This document shows, in pieces, positions 53,200 through 63,500 of a DNA stretch of 64,000 nucleotides. This stretch comes from Treponema sp. (GTDB taxonomy: Bacteria; Spirochaetota; Spirochaetia; Treponematales; Treponemataceae). The translations under genes and the position numbers were made by a program. Location: the NCBI GenBank assembly GCA_016288205.1, contig JAEEYO010000025.1, forward strand, positions 1 to 64,000, in the 5' to 3' direction. Under the pieces are notes generated by a model. It was not told the DNA's origin, did no database searches, and saw only the letters and a program-made list of their open reading frames with translations. The stretch's first letter is position 1. Each line of letters opens with the position of its first letter.

Positions 53200-53707
53200 G
53201 AAGTCCCCCAAGAACGGAACCGATTGCGGAAACCTCCTCCTTTTTTAAGCTTGAGATGCTCGGCAGGAAGGGACTCAAAAGACCATAGAAAAAGCTTCTC
53301 TCACAAACCGAGGAAAGATCAAAGAAGGGCTGCCAGCTGATTACGAAAAGTATGAAAAATATGATTGCCGCGCCTTCCGCCACACCGAACAGAAAACCCA
53401 ACGCTCGGTTTAGTCCGCCCATGACCTGATTCTCAAAAAATTTGGAGAGGATTGCCTGCACCAATTTTGTTATAAGGAACACGGCCACGAAAATGGCAAG
53501 AAAAGCAACGAGGGAACGGAAAATCGGTTTTGCAATGACACCCTCAAACAGAGCCGACGCAGGCTTGTAGAAAAGAAATGACGCAATCACCGAAAGCACA
53601 GGAGCAGCCTTGTCGAAAACCGAATCAACAAAGCCCTTCACCACTCCCATGATGATGCAAAAAACCAATATTCCAAGAAAAAAATAGTCAATAATAGGAA
53701 GATTCAT
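53192..53707 (-). CDS. CvpA family membrane protein
   Basis: A 171-residue four-helix membrane protein. It starts NLPIIDYFFLGILVFCIIMG, the usual CvpA beginning, and GGLNRALGFLFGVAEGA is conserved in the family. Named from colicin V production, function in spirochaetes not established. It overlaps murG by four bases and holB by eight. Confidence 0.85.
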   Translation of the reverse strand: MNLPIIDYFFLGILVFCIIMGVVKGFVDSVFDKAAPVLSVIASFLFYKPASALFEGVIAKPIFRSLVAFLAIFVAVFLITKLVQAILSKFFENQVMGGLNRALGFLFGVAEGAAIIFFILFVISWQPFFDLSSVCERSFFYGLLSPFLPSISSLKKEEVSAIGSVLGGLHV

Positions 53708-54855
53708 TTTACTAACCCATCCAAAATAATTTCAGCAATCTGCTTTGCCGGGAAAAATGACGCGCACAATTTACCGCAGCCATCCGAAAGCCCCTTTCTC
53801 TTCTCAGGATTCAAAAGCTCCTCAAGATTTTTCCTCATGTTCTCAGCGTTGACCTCGTCCCCAATCAGAGTCATTGCGGCACCCTTTTCCTGAAAGAATT
53901 TCGCATTGTCAACCTGATCACCCCTTGTACCAGAGCCACAGAGCGGAACAAGCAGCATGGGTTTACGGCACACGGCACATTCCCAAAGTGAGTTCGCCCC
54001 AGCCCTTGAGAGCACCACGTCCGCAGCCTGTACCACGGATGGCATCTCGGCATAAATGAACTCGTAGGGATGATAATCCTTCCGTTTTTCAGCAAAGAGT
54101 CCCGGATTTTCCTCGGCGAACCTTTTGCCGGTCTGATGCACAACAATGAAACGCTCGCAAAGCCAGTCAAGGTTTTCCACAACCAGCGTATTGATTTGCA
54201 AGGCACCAAGGCTTCCTCCCAAAATCAAAAGAACGGGCTTCTCATGTTCCTTCGGGATTCCAAGAAAATCAAGGCCCGCCGAACTGTGATCCTCATAAAA
54301 TACGGGACGCACCGGATTTCCGGTAACAAGGCATTTATCTTTTTGCTGCTCCTTGAAAAATTTCCGGGTCTCATCATAAGAAAGGAGAATATTCTTTGCT
54401 CCCCCGCTGTTCAATCTTGTGGCAAGTCCCGGGGTAAAATCACACTCATGGGTGTAATATGGAATCCTAAGCGATTTGGCCGCCCTGCACGGTGGTACGG
54501 AGACAAATCCCCCCTTTGAAAAGAGACAGTCCGGCTTCAAGTTTTTGAGTATCTTCTTGGATTTGAAATATCCTGAGGCGATTCTGAAAAGGTCACGAAG
54601 ATTTTCCAGAGAAAAATAGCGACGGAGTTTTCCGCATGGTATTCCAAAAAATCCGTTTAAGCTTCCTCCGCATGAGGTCAGATTTTTTTCCACAATCTCA
54701 CGGTCAATGCCGCTCTCATTTCCAATCCAGTCTATCTCAAGCTCCAGATTTTTTTCTGCTGCCAGAGAGGCAAGTGCATCTGCTACGGCTATTCCGGGGT
54801 AAATGTGTCCTCCGGATCCCCCGCCAGCAAATGCAATCTTAATTTTTTTGCACAT
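53704..54855 (-). CDS. murG: UDP-N-acetylglucosamine--lipid I transferase
   Basis: Adds GlcNAc to lipid I on the inner membrane face to make lipid II. GGGSGGH (11-17) binds the diphosphate, and LILGGSLGALQIN and the late ALVLSRAGANSLWE-like SRAGANSLWECA bind the donor. 383 residues, family-typical. Confidence 0.96.
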   Translation of the reverse strand: MCKKIKIAFAGGGSGGHIYPGIAVADALASLAAEKNLELEIDWIGNESGIDREIVEKNLTSCGGSLNGFFGIPCGKLRRYFSLENLRDLFRIASGYFKSKKILKNLKPDCLFSKGGFVSVPPCRAAKSLRIPYYTHECDFTPGLATRLNSGGAKNILLSYDETRKFFKEQQKDKCLVTGNPVRPVFYEDHSSAGLDFLGIPKEHEKPVLLILGGSLGALQINTLVVENLDWLCERFIVVHQTGKRFAEENPGLFAEKRKDYHPYEFIYAEMPSVVQAADVVLSRAGANSLWECAVCRKPMLLVPLCGSGTRGDQVDNAKFFQEKGAAMTLIGDEVNAENMRKNLEELLNPEKRKGLSDGCGKLCASFFPAKQIAEIILDGLVK

Positions 54856-54857
54856 AA

Positions 54858-55784
54858 TTATTTTTCCTTCGGCGGATATTTTTCCATTATTTCCACGATC
54901 GCGGCTTTTTTGAACAGGCCTGCATATTTTCGCGCGCTCATTCCCATGCTGTCCGGCAAATCAGGATCAGCACCGTTGTCAAGAAGGAGCTTCACAATCT
55001 TTTCGTCACCGTTTCCCACGGCAAGAACCAGAATCGGCTGACCATCGGAACTCACCACGTTAAGGCCCGCCCCTTTTGAGATGTAATACTCCGTCAGCGC
55101 ATAATTCTTTCGCCAAACAGCGTCCATAACCGCAGTATAGCCCCTGTCACCAGAGATGCTGTTTACGTCGGCACCGAGCCCAATCAGCCACTCCACCTGA
55201 TCCATGTGCTCTGCCCTGGTCGCAATGTTCAGCATGGGCACTCCCTCGGATGTTTTTGCGTTCACAGGCATTCCGGCATTGATGAACATCTGGCAGACAT
55301 CCTGCAGTTCCTTTTCAAGATAGTGGGCGAATGAATCGGCAGTAAACGGTATGCCCATAGTAAAAAGACTGATCAAGGAATTCCGCTCAAGCTCAATCTG
55401 CTCAAAATCATTGAATTTCTCGTCTATAAACTTCAAAAGAGTGTCAAAATCCGTAAATGAATTGAAACCAAGGGTCCTGCCGTCACGAAGCTTCTCAAAA
55501 AGATGGTCGTCCTTTTTATCATAAATCAAGAGGTTCGCCTGACTTCCCATGAGAAACCCCATCAGGAAAATGCAGTCGGAGGAGCTGAAAACAGAACTTG
55601 CGCCAATCACTATGCAATGAGTCGTTTTTTGCACCGTCCGAAAATTCTTCTGAAGCTCTTCCAGGTCCAGATTTTCAGAAATAAGGATAACATTCGGGTC
55701 TTCCCCAGTCTTGGAAAGCAGGAAGTCTTTAGCCTTATTCAATTTGTCATTATCCGAGCCGGAAGCGATTACTAACCAATTCAT
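54858..55784 (-). CDS. Ankyrin-repeat protein with unusual N-terminal domain
   Basis: A 308-residue cytoplasmic protein. Residues of about 160-300 carry ankyrin repeats (GADVNSISGDRGYTAVMDAV, GDEKIVKLLLDNGADPD). The first 125 residues form an alpha/beta region with hydrophobic strands (NWLVIASGSDND, HCIVIGASSVFSSSD, ANLLIYDKK), possibly a nucleotide-related or TIR-like fold, not recognised. It precedes murG by two bases. Ankyrin partner unknown. Confidence 0.78.
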   Translation of the reverse strand: MNWLVIASGSDNDKLNKAKDFLLSKTGEDPNVILISENLDLEELQKNFRTVQKTTHCIVIGASSVFSSSDCIFLMGFLMGSQANLLIYDKKDDHLFEKLRDGRTLGFNSFTDFDTLLKFIDEKFNDFEQIELERNSLISLFTMGIPFTADSFAHYLEKELQDVCQMFINAGMPVNAKTSEGVPMLNIATRAEHMDQVEWLIGLGADVNSISGDRGYTAVMDAVWRKNYALTEYYISKGAGLNVVSSDGQPILVLAVGNGDEKIVKLLLDNGADPDLPDSMGMSARKYAGLFKKAAIVEIMEKYPPKEK

Positions 55785-55857
55785 ACTTCAATTATACAGT
55801 ACAAAAGAGATTTTCTCAATACCAAATTGCGAAAATACGCGGACTTGAGTCAAAAAA

Positions 55858-57078
55858 TCAAATCAGGTCGCGGAGAAAGGAATTCAAAAAAAGGATTCCT
55901 TCTTTCGTGAGGAAAAATCTGTCACCGGAAATTCCGCGGGCGCATCCGCATAAGCCCTTTTCACCCAGCTCTGACCAGCCGCCGGTCTCCAGCCTTTCCT
56001 CCAGATTTCCATGCCATTTCAGTGAGGAAAAGCGTTTGTTGTACTCTGCCGCAGAGATTCCCCTCAAAGTTCGGAGTCCCATCATCAAAAACTCGTATTC
56101 CTCGGTCTCAAGGTCAAGAATCTCCTCTTCCCGGGTGTTTTTTTCCTGTCCAGTCCTGATTTCCGCACCGTCTTTCCAAAAATCACGGTATTTTTCAATG
56201 TCGCTCGTGTTTGTCCACCGAAGTCCCGGAGTTCCGCGCTCAAATGAATAGACCGATGAGCATGCTCCCGCCCCAAGTCCGATGTAGCTCTCCTGCATCC
56301 AGTAAGCCATGTTGTGACGGCTCTCGCATCCCGGAAGAGAAAAATTTGAGACCTCATACTGATTGAATCCGTTTTTTATGAGAAAGTCGCGTCCTGAAAT
56401 CCACTGGCGGTCGGCTTCATCAGCATCCCACGGCTCACCCTCGTCAATGCGTTTTGCAAGCGGCGTGCCATCTTCAATCGTGAGCGTGTACATGGAAATG
56501 TGGTCGGGTCTGTACGAGATGATTTTTTCAAGCGACGAAAGGAATGAGTCCATATTTTGCTCAGGAAGTCCCGCAATGGCATCCAGATTCAGATGTCCCT
56601 TCCACAACGATGAGACAAGCTCCAGTGCGTCCTGGGTCCTTTTTGCGCTGCATGGCCTGTGAACCGCCGAGAGAGGTGCCTGATTCATGGACTGAACGCC
56701 AAGGGACAGTCTCGTAACCCCGGATTTTTGAGCCGAAACCAACTTTTCCTCGCTCAGTGACTCGGGATTCATCTCCATGCTGATTTCTTCCGTCTGATTC
56801 TTACAGGCAGATTTTCTCAATCCAGAGACAAGGCGCTCTATCTGTGAAGGAGAAAGAAGGCTCGGAGTTCCCCCGCCGATGTAGATTGTCCTCCATGTGC
56901 TGATTCCGTATCGCGCGGCATAAAAATCAGCCTCGTTCAGCAATGCGGAAATGTACGCGTCATCCACGGAACCGCTGCATCCGACGGAAAAAAAATCGCA
57001 ATAATCACACTTGGAGCGGCAAAACGGAATGTGGACGTAGAGAGAGGCGGAATCCAGCTCGGGAAAAGAGTCTCGCAC
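55858..57078 (-). CDS. hemW: Radical SAM heme chaperone HemW-like
   Basis: A 406-residue radical SAM protein, CRSKCDYC with Cys20/24/27 for the 4Fe-4S cluster, then YIGGGTPSLL and GLPEQNMDSF. HemW transfers heme; older name coproporphyrinogen oxidase-like. GTG start at 57078 overlaps the TAG of lepB by one base (TAGTG), with no ribosome-binding site of its own, so it relies on coupling. Confidence 0.88.
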   Translation of the reverse strand: MRDSFPELDSASLYVHIPFCRSKCDYCDFFSVGCSGSVDDAYISALLNEADFYAARYGISTWRTIYIGGGTPSLLSPSQIERLVSGLRKSACKNQTEEISMEMNPESLSEEKLVSAQKSGVTRLSLGVQSMNQAPLSAVHRPCSAKRTQDALELVSSLWKGHLNLDAIAGLPEQNMDSFLSSLEKIISYRPDHISMYTLTIEDGTPLAKRIDEGEPWDADEADRQWISGRDFLIKNGFNQYEVSNFSLPGCESRHNMAYWMQESYIGLGAGACSSVYSFERGTPGLRWTNTSDIEKYRDFWKDGAEIRTGQEKNTREEEILDLETEEYEFLMMGLRTLRGISAAEYNKRFSSLKWHGNLEERLETGGWSELGEKGLCGCARGISGDRFFLTKEGILFLNSFLRDLI

Positions 57079-57773
57079 TAGAAAATCCGGATTTTATTGA
57101 AGGGGAAATATTCGAGCACGGCCTTTCCCTTGATGCGATGAGGCGATATGCAGCCCCAGAGACGGGAATCGGAGCTTTCGGTGCGGTTGTCGGCAAGTAC
57201 GAAATATTCCTCCTCACCAAGAGTGTACTCGCTCATGTTACCGGCGGCACCCATATTGTCCCATTCCACAGGAACCGAGTAGATATGCACGTTGTAGCTG
57301 CTTTCAGCCATCTCAAATTCGGTAAGGAAGAGACTCTGATCGGCAGGCTTCACGTAAAGAACGTAATCCTTCATGTAGATTGTGTCGCCCGGCAGCCCCA
57401 CCACACGGCGGAGAGACGGTTTTCCCGTAATTCTCTGTGTATAGCCGAAGGGATAAAACTGCTGAAACGTAAAAAACTCAGAAATGCGATTTATGACGGA
57501 CTTTGGGACGGAGAGCTTTTCATCATCCAGCCTGGAAAGATACACGACATCTCCGCGTTTTGGAGTACGCAGCAAGGGAGCGACGAAAACAGCGCTGTTT
57601 TTGGGGATATCCGGATCCATGGACTCCGAGCGCACCCACACGGGAAAAAGCACTAGATTTAAAAATAGGGTCAAAAATAAAATTATGGAGACCACAAGCG
57701 TCAGAAAGAACGAGATTCTTTTGTTCCTGAGCTGTCTCATCTCATACGAATAATCATATACACTGTGTTTCAT
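57078..57773 (-). CDS. lepB: Signal peptidase I, with Arg at the expected catalytic Lys
   Basis: Membrane protease that cleaves exported preproteins. One N-terminal helix (about 20-43), the nucleophile Ser51 in SESMDP, RGDVVYL, then LRRVVGLPGD (121-130) and DNRTESSDSR. In characterised enzymes the penultimate basic pair is Lys-Arg with Lys as general base; here the DNA reads Arg-Arg. Another Lys, 118 in GKPSLRR, lies four residues before. Length 231 typical. Confidence 0.88.
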   Translation of the reverse strand: MKHSVYDYSYEMRQLRNKRISFFLTLVVSIILFLTLFLNLVLFPVWVRSESMDPDIPKNSAVFVAPLLRTPKRGDVVYLSRLDDEKLSVPKSVINRISEFFTFQQFYPFGYTQRITGKPSLRRVVGLPGDTIYMKDYVLYVKPADQSLFLTEFEMAESSYNVHIYSVPVEWDNMGAAGNMSEYTLGEEEYFVLADNRTESSDSRLWGCISPHRIKGKAVLEYFPFNKIRIF

Positions 57774-57965
57774 TGTTCAAACATAATATCACATACGGGA
57801 AATGGTTTCAATAGTATAATTCCGTTTTTCTATCAGGCAAATGCCATGTCTTACGAATAAAAAATTAACTTCCGGCACATTGTCAAAACCGTAACTGGAA
57901 AGATACCGAAGTGTTTTATTCTTTGGAGGAGAATGAGAAAATCATCCCGGACTTAAAAATCTCCC

Positions 57966-57994
57966 TAGACTTTTCGGGAAAAACTGTCTATAAT
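57966..57994 (+). promoter_or_regulatory. Promoter of smpB
   Basis: TAGACT (57966-57971), 17-base spacer, TATAAT (57989-57994). It supports the start at 58020 over 58002. Confidence 0.65.
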
Positions 57995-58019
57995 ATATAT
58001 TATGGAAGAAGGTCGAAAG

Positions 58020-58463
58020 ATGATTGCACAGAATAAAAAAGCATATTTCAACTATTCTGTGGAAGAAAAAATAGAGTGCGGGATTGCGCTTGTCGGTACG
58101 GAGGTAAAATCCGTAAAGGCGGGGAATGTCTCTTTTGGTGACAGTTTCGCACTGATTGAAAAAGGAGAAGTTTGGGTACAGAATTTCCATATTTCGGAAT
58201 ACTCCTACTCTTCCATATTCAATCACAATCCCGACCGGAAGAAAAAGCTTCTTCTGCACAGGGACCAGATAAAGCGGCTCCAGCGTAAGGTTGATGAAAA
58301 AGGCATAACGCTCGTTCCGCTAGACTTCTACCTGAAAGACGGGCGCGTAAAGGTAACGCTCGGACTTTGCAAGGGAAAGAAACAGTTTGACAAGCGAGCC
58401 TCAATCAAGGAGCGTGACGTCAACAGGGATATAGCAAGGGAATTTAGAAAAGACTTACAATAG
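58020..58463 (+). CDS. smpB: SsrA-binding protein
   Basis: Carries tmRNA to stalled ribosomes. Starts MIAQNKKAYFNYSVEEKIECG with AGAAGG seven bases upstream. LVGTEVKSVKAGNVSFGDSF is the tmRNA-contacting fold and the C-terminal tail (FDKRASIKERDVNRDIARE) enters the ribosomal A site. 147 residues. No ssrA gene is seen in this window. Confidence 0.95.
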   Translation: MIAQNKKAYFNYSVEEKIECGIALVGTEVKSVKAGNVSFGDSFALIEKGEVWVQNFHISEYSYSSIFNHNPDRKKKLLLHRDQIKRLQRKVDEKGITLVPLDFYLKDGRVKVTLGLCKGKKQFDKRASIKERDVNRDIAREFRKDLQ

Positions 58464-58487
58464 TCTAATATTATGGAGGATGACCCT

Positions 58488-59330
58488 ATGTTTGAAATCT
58501 TGATGGAGAGAAAGTCAAAATTTATTCTTTCACTGATTCTGCTTTTTTCCGTCTCAAGCAGCCTGTTCGCACAGAAGACAGTTGACTTTTATGCAACGGT
58601 AACATCCTCCTCCGATACAAACACAATCAAGATGACCACGGACCTCTATTTCACCCAGTTTCAGGGGCTGGACGGCTATTTAGTGAGCGACAAACGCGAC
58701 ACAGCTTTTGGCGATGTTGTGAATCCGGGTTGCGACATAGCATTTTATGCGGAGATTCAGGAAAGCGACGGCGGATGGTCCTGCACGCTCAACGCAATCG
58801 GCAGCAAGGGACAGCACATTTCCGAGACAAGGACTTATGCCTCCTACTACAAGATACTTCTGGATGCAAAATCTTCACTTGAAAATCTGCTCAACAATGT
58901 GGCTTCCGGTGTCTCCTCCACCACGGATTCGGTTCAGGCTGAAAGCAACGAGCCTTACACTGAGGCAACGCTGGAAACTCTTGCCGGCACATGGACAGGA
59001 GAGGCCTTGGTTGACAAAGTGATAATCTTGCGGGGCGGAAACGGATTCGTAATCTTCAAAAACGGCGCGAGCATGAATGTTGCGGTCACAATCAAGGGAA
59101 GCAATGTTACGGTCGTGCAAAAGGGACGCTCCAATGCCTCTTTCCACCCGGAAATCAACAGGGAGCTTGCCTTAAAAACAGCTACGGACGCGGCACCGAT
59201 CAAATGGACCCTTACCACAATGAGCGCGGTTTCAATGAAGGGAACAAAATCAACTCTGGTTGAGGACAGCGAATCCAGCAGCGGAGTAAAAACAGCGACT
59301 CTTGACGTGGAGTGGACAAAGCAGCAGTAA
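58488..59330 (+). CDS. Secreted protein of unknown function
   Basis: A 280-residue exported protein: signal peptide cut near LFAQ (about residue 28). The mature part has Thr/Ser-rich beta-like stretches; GTWTGEALVDKVIILRGGNGFVIF looks like a lipocalin-like strand pair. ATG 58488 has GGAGG eight bases upstream; ATG 58473 overlaps that site. Twenty-four bases after smpB, likely one transcript. Confidence 0.72.
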   Translation: MFEILMERKSKFILSLILLFSVSSSLFAQKTVDFYATVTSSSDTNTIKMTTDLYFTQFQGLDGYLVSDKRDTAFGDVVNPGCDIAFYAEIQESDGGWSCTLNAIGSKGQHISETRTYASYYKILLDAKSSLENLLNNVASGVSSTTDSVQAESNEPYTEATLETLAGTWTGEALVDKVIILRGGNGFVIFKNGASMNVAVTIKGSNVTVVQKGRSNASFHPEINRELALKTATDAAPIKWTLTTMSAVSMKGTKSTLVEDSESSSGVKTATLDVEWTKQQ

Positions 59331-59332
59331 GC

Positions 59333-59905
59333 CTAGATTTTTATGGCACCTTCGCGGACCACCACTACATCGCTTCCGTCCATGCGAACTATGGTTGAGG
59401 GTACAGAGCCGTGTCTGTCACCATCGGAAACGATCAGGTCCACTTCCCGACCGAACTCCGCGACTATCTCATCAACAGTCTCAAGGACCTTTTCGCCGCT
59501 TCTGTTTACGCTGGTACTGTAAATGGGAAAACCGCACCGGGCAATCACTTCCCTGAGCCAAAAGTCACCGGGACATCGGAAGGCTACGGTCGCATTTTCA
59601 GGGGAAAGAGAGGATTTTAGGGGTACAATTATCGTGAGGGGGCCAGGCCATTTTTCAAGAAGGGACGCTGGCGGCACCAAATCTGTGTACACTTTCAAAT
59701 CATCCGGGGAAGAAATCAGCTGAATCATGGGCTTGTTTTCGTTTCTGCCCTTTATCCTGTAGATTTTTTCACCTGAGTTAAATTTTTCGGAAACAACGGA
59801 ACTGAATCCGTAGACAGTATCCGTCGGGAGAATGGCGACTCCACCGGAAGCAAGGCAGTCTGCGGCAATGCGGATAGAGTCCTGGTCTGATTTAGCGCAT
59901 ATCAT
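59333..59905 (-). CDS. tsaC: Threonylcarbamoyl-AMP synthase (YrdC/Sua5 domain)
   Basis: Makes threonylcarbamoyl-AMP for the t6A tRNA modification. ILPTDTVYGFSS and YRIKGRNENKPM (Lys52, Arg54, Lys59 motif) are diagnostic. 190 residues, no Sua5 C-terminal extension. Its start overlaps the FtsB-like stop by 14 bases; convergent with the secreted-protein gene two bases away. Confidence 0.92.
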   Translation of the reverse strand: MICAKSDQDSIRIAADCLASGGVAILPTDTVYGFSSVVSEKFNSGEKIYRIKGRNENKPMIQLISSPDDLKVYTDLVPPASLLEKWPGPLTIIVPLKSSLSPENATVAFRCPGDFWLREVIARCGFPIYSTSVNRSGEKVLETVDEIVAEFGREVDLIVSDGDRHGSVPSTIVRMDGSDVVVVREGAIKI

Positions 59906-60389
59906 ACATCGTCATTCCGTCGGAACCGGCAAGCCTCATCTTTTTCGCGCCAAGTTTCAGAGCTCCCCTCGCATAGTCAAAGAGCATGAGTATGGCGTAA
60001 AAACAAAGGAACACGATAATCCCGATTCCCTTGCAAGTCTTTTCCGGTATAAAATCAGATTCGGTGTGGCGGAGAACTGTACCCGCGTCATAAATCTGGT
60101 TTTCCTGCGGTGTAAGTCCGCTGATTTTCACAATCTTCTCGCCCTCATAGACATATCCCAGACGCTTGGCATAGCACCCCACTACTTCCATGTCCTTTTG
60201 GAGGGCAACTTTTTCAAGAGAGAGTTTGTTGTTTGTCTGCTGTATTGTGGACGCATTTGCACTGAGGAGCCGCTTCTGTTCCTGCATGTACGACGTAGCC
60301 CAAAGCCCGTCCCTGCCCCCCACGAAGGAGATCAGCACATAAAAAAGAGTCCCTGCTAAAACTGAAATCAATAATCTGCATCTTGACAT
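59892..60389 (-). CDS. FtsB/DivIC-like septum protein with extra C-terminal helix
   Basis: A 165-residue membrane protein with an N-terminal helix (about 6-22), a coiled-coil stretch (SYMQEQKRLLSANASTIQQT to KDMEVVGCYAKRLGY) as in FtsB/DivIC, and a second helix (about 118-138), not usual for FtsB. The call rests on layout and the YVYEGEKIVKI end of the coil. ATG 60389 is used; no strong ribosome-binding site. Probable role in division, inference. Confidence 0.65.
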   Translation of the reverse strand: MSRCRLLISVLAGTLFYVLISFVGGRDGLWATSYMQEQKRLLSANASTIQQTNNKLSLEKVALQKDMEVVGCYAKRLGYVYEGEKIVKISGLTPQENQIYDAGTVLRHTESDFIPEKTCKGIGIIVFLCFYAILMLFDYARGALKLGAKKMRLAGSDGMTMYDMR

Positions 60390-60497
60390 AACACTAAGAA
60401 TGTCGGTCAAAAAACTGCCCCGTATAACTAAATTTTCTCCAATAAGGTAAATTGATTTAACTGTAGAAATTTAAGAAATATGCCGATAAACAATGAA

Positions 60498-60516
60498 GGA
60501 CATAGTTTTGATGTCC
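60498..60516 (+). promoter_or_regulatory. Hairpin in the leader of the acidic-protein gene
   Basis: GGACAT (60498-60503), loop AGTTTTG, ATGTCC (60511-60516). No T-run. The other part of the 198-base gap shows no clear promoter. Confidence 0.3.
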
Positions 60517-60587
60517 AAATTTTGGCGGCTAGGAAAAAAGGATGTTTTTGAACCGCTGAAAAAAGATTCCTAAAAAGGGGTAAATTT

Positions 60588-63500
60588 ATGGAAGACGAAA
60601 AGGAAAAAAGCGATCTTGACCAGTATGGTGTATGGGTCAAAACGCCCCCTCATAATTTACAGGAAGAAACAGAAGATGCCCAGGTCAAGGAAGTCAGCGG
60701 CACCTCGGAAACAGAACCTGAAAGTGAAGTCAGTCCTGACTCATTTACACCAGATGCAATTCCTGAAACAACAGTCCCGGAAGATATGTTCATTTCATCC
60801 AATGATGCTCCTCCGCCTGCTGATTCTACAGACGTGGTTGTTCCATCCACAGATGAGGCTCCCAGTTTTGATGACGGCGAAATCTCCCTTGATGAATTCC
60901 TTGACTCAGGTGACTCATCATCCGGAGAAATCAGCATAGACAGTTTCCTTGACTCAGGCGACGGCGGTGACAAAAACTTCCAGCCGGACGGTGAAATCTC
61001 GCTTGATGACTTCCTTGACTCCTCCTCTTTTGGTGGCGGCGAGCAGGAAAACGTTACGGAAGAATACGACGAGCCTCTTGACATTGACCTCACATTTGAT
61101 GACGTTGATGTGGCTTTGGACGACAGCGCGGATGACGAAATTGAGATAAGCGACGCAACGACAGGCGAAAGTCTTGATCTAGACTCTTTCATCGCCAGTT
61201 CGGACAGCTCCGGGGATGACACCTTGGACAACTTCGACGCGATGTTTGATAATATAGAAGATTCTGCACCCAAGGCTCCTGCAGCAACGAGCTCTGCACC
61301 AGCCACGGAGAGCGAAAGCATAGACCTTTCCGAGTTCGGAATTGAGGATGACGGCGGTCCATCATTGACCACATCCGAAAGCGACGATGAAAAGCCTGTT
61401 ACGCAAACCCAGGATTACGATCTTGACGTTGGTGACGACGGATTCAGCGAATCACCGGACAGTCTTGCGAATGAAACAGAAAATGATGACATCGCTCTTG
61501 AAGTCGAGACAAAATCTGACAGCAACAAAGCCCTCAAGCCGGATGAAAAGAACCCCTATTCGGCACCGGATGAGGACTTTGACGTTGATTCCCTGCTCGA
61601 CTCCATTGAAGATGAGACATCCCCTTCCGGCTCAGAAAATCAGGCATCAGATGCTCCGATTTCGGAAAGCGCAGCGAATATCAATCTTGAGGAATCCCTT
61701 ACACCGAAGGAATCGGATGATTTGGTAAGCCCTGCATCATTTCAAATAGAGGATTCACCCAGCGAAGAGACCATCCTTGACGATGTAAAGCCTGAAAGCG
61801 AGGTTGAATCCACTGCGGATGACAGTTTTCTGGAAAAAAATGACGAAGATTTCGCTGATACACAAAATCAAGAGTTGACAGAAACGGTAGAATCGGGTGA
61901 TAATATAATATCTGATACAGAAGCTGTAACTGATTCGGATGCATCTGATTCCGATGAAGCGGTTGATTTGTATTCCTTCATGGGAGACGAGGGATTTTCG
62001 GATCCTTCCGTAGCCGAGGGAAACAGATCGTATTCACCGGAGGAGCTGGCGGAGCAGCAGAAAGAAGCTGAGAATAAAAATCAAGATTCTGAAGTCTCTG
62101 CAAGCGAAGAGGTGGATTCCGGGGAAGCTCAGGAAGATCAGACGGAAAATATTTCAGAAGAAAATGTAAACCAAGTTTCAGATGGCAACATCGAGGATCA
62201 AACAGAAGCGGGAGAAAATATGGAAGAAAATTTTGTCGATAAAGAAGTTCCTGAAGAAAATCAGGATGAAGAGCTTTTCGTAGATGCGGCAGAAGGCGGA
62301 GTCAACAACGAAGTGCTGGAGGATGATGACGTTGTTCCTTCACCCTTCTATTCCCCGCTGGTCGAAAACGAAGGTGAAAAGCAGATTGATTTTTCATCGG
62401 AAGAGACAACCGAAGAAGAGGAAGACGGAGACGCAGGATTCATTGTTGATGCCGACTCAATCGTTCAGGCCGACATGAATGACTTCGCATACGACGAAGA
62501 CTCTGGTATGTCCGTAAAATCTGACAGTGCCGATTCAGAAAGTGATTTGGAATCAACCCAAAATAACGCCATTCCAGATGCTGGAGAGGAAGATATGGAT
62601 ATAAATACCAACACAAGCAGCGAATCACCGGATACAGCCGCGCTGATGAATGAGATCGCAAAAGAACTTTCTGTTCTGCGTCAGGAAATCAACGAGTTGA
62701 AAAACGAATTCGCCGAGTTTAAGCGGAACGGTGTTGTCGCACCTTCCACAGAAAGTGCCCCCGCAGAAAAAGAAGAAAACGGATTCTTCGGAGACATGGA
62801 TGATGACGATACAATCGCGCTTAGTGGTGACGAACTGAGCAATATCCTGAGCACGGCAGATTTTACGGAAGAAGCCGCTGATGGTGAGACCGCAGTTGAG
62901 ACAGCCACAGAAAGCGAATCTGATGCCGCAAGCGAGGAAACGGTTTCTGAATCAGAGGATGGCTCTGATGAAAACTCAAGCAGAAGCATTTTCGGTTCTG
63001 TTGAGGACACCCCCGCTATTCCGGATCAGGTCAACTCATACGAGAACAATCTTCAGGTAGATTTCGCGGATGAAAATCTCCAGGAACCTGATCTGAATGA
63101 TGTGAATATTGATGTGAGCGACTCCATTAATGACGAGGAAGCAAGCGAAAGCGACGAAGCAAGTGATCTCCCCGGAGAGATTGATGTACCCAAAGCCGAC
63201 GATGACATCCTTGTGGAATCCTCAAGCTCAGATTTCATTGAAAGTGAAGAATCCGAGCCGGAAACAAGCGATTTTGAGGCACCCGCAGCCGACACAATCT
63301 CTGAGTCACAATCTTTCGACGAGCCCCAGATTGAAGAGGATGCAGGCACATCTGAATCATTTGTTTCTGAAAACGACGACATGAACGTTGAGGAAGACAA
63401 CAGCATTTCCCAGGACGAGGCCGACTATCTTTCAAAGGATGCACCTGTAGCCGAGGAAGATGAGAAGCTTGAGACCGGAATCTCCGAGGAACCTGTAAAC

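Noticed and set aside
60650-61372. Ser-rich minus-strand frame opposite the acidic protein
   Set aside because: Ser runs arise because acidic codons read backwards give Ser; no independent evidence.
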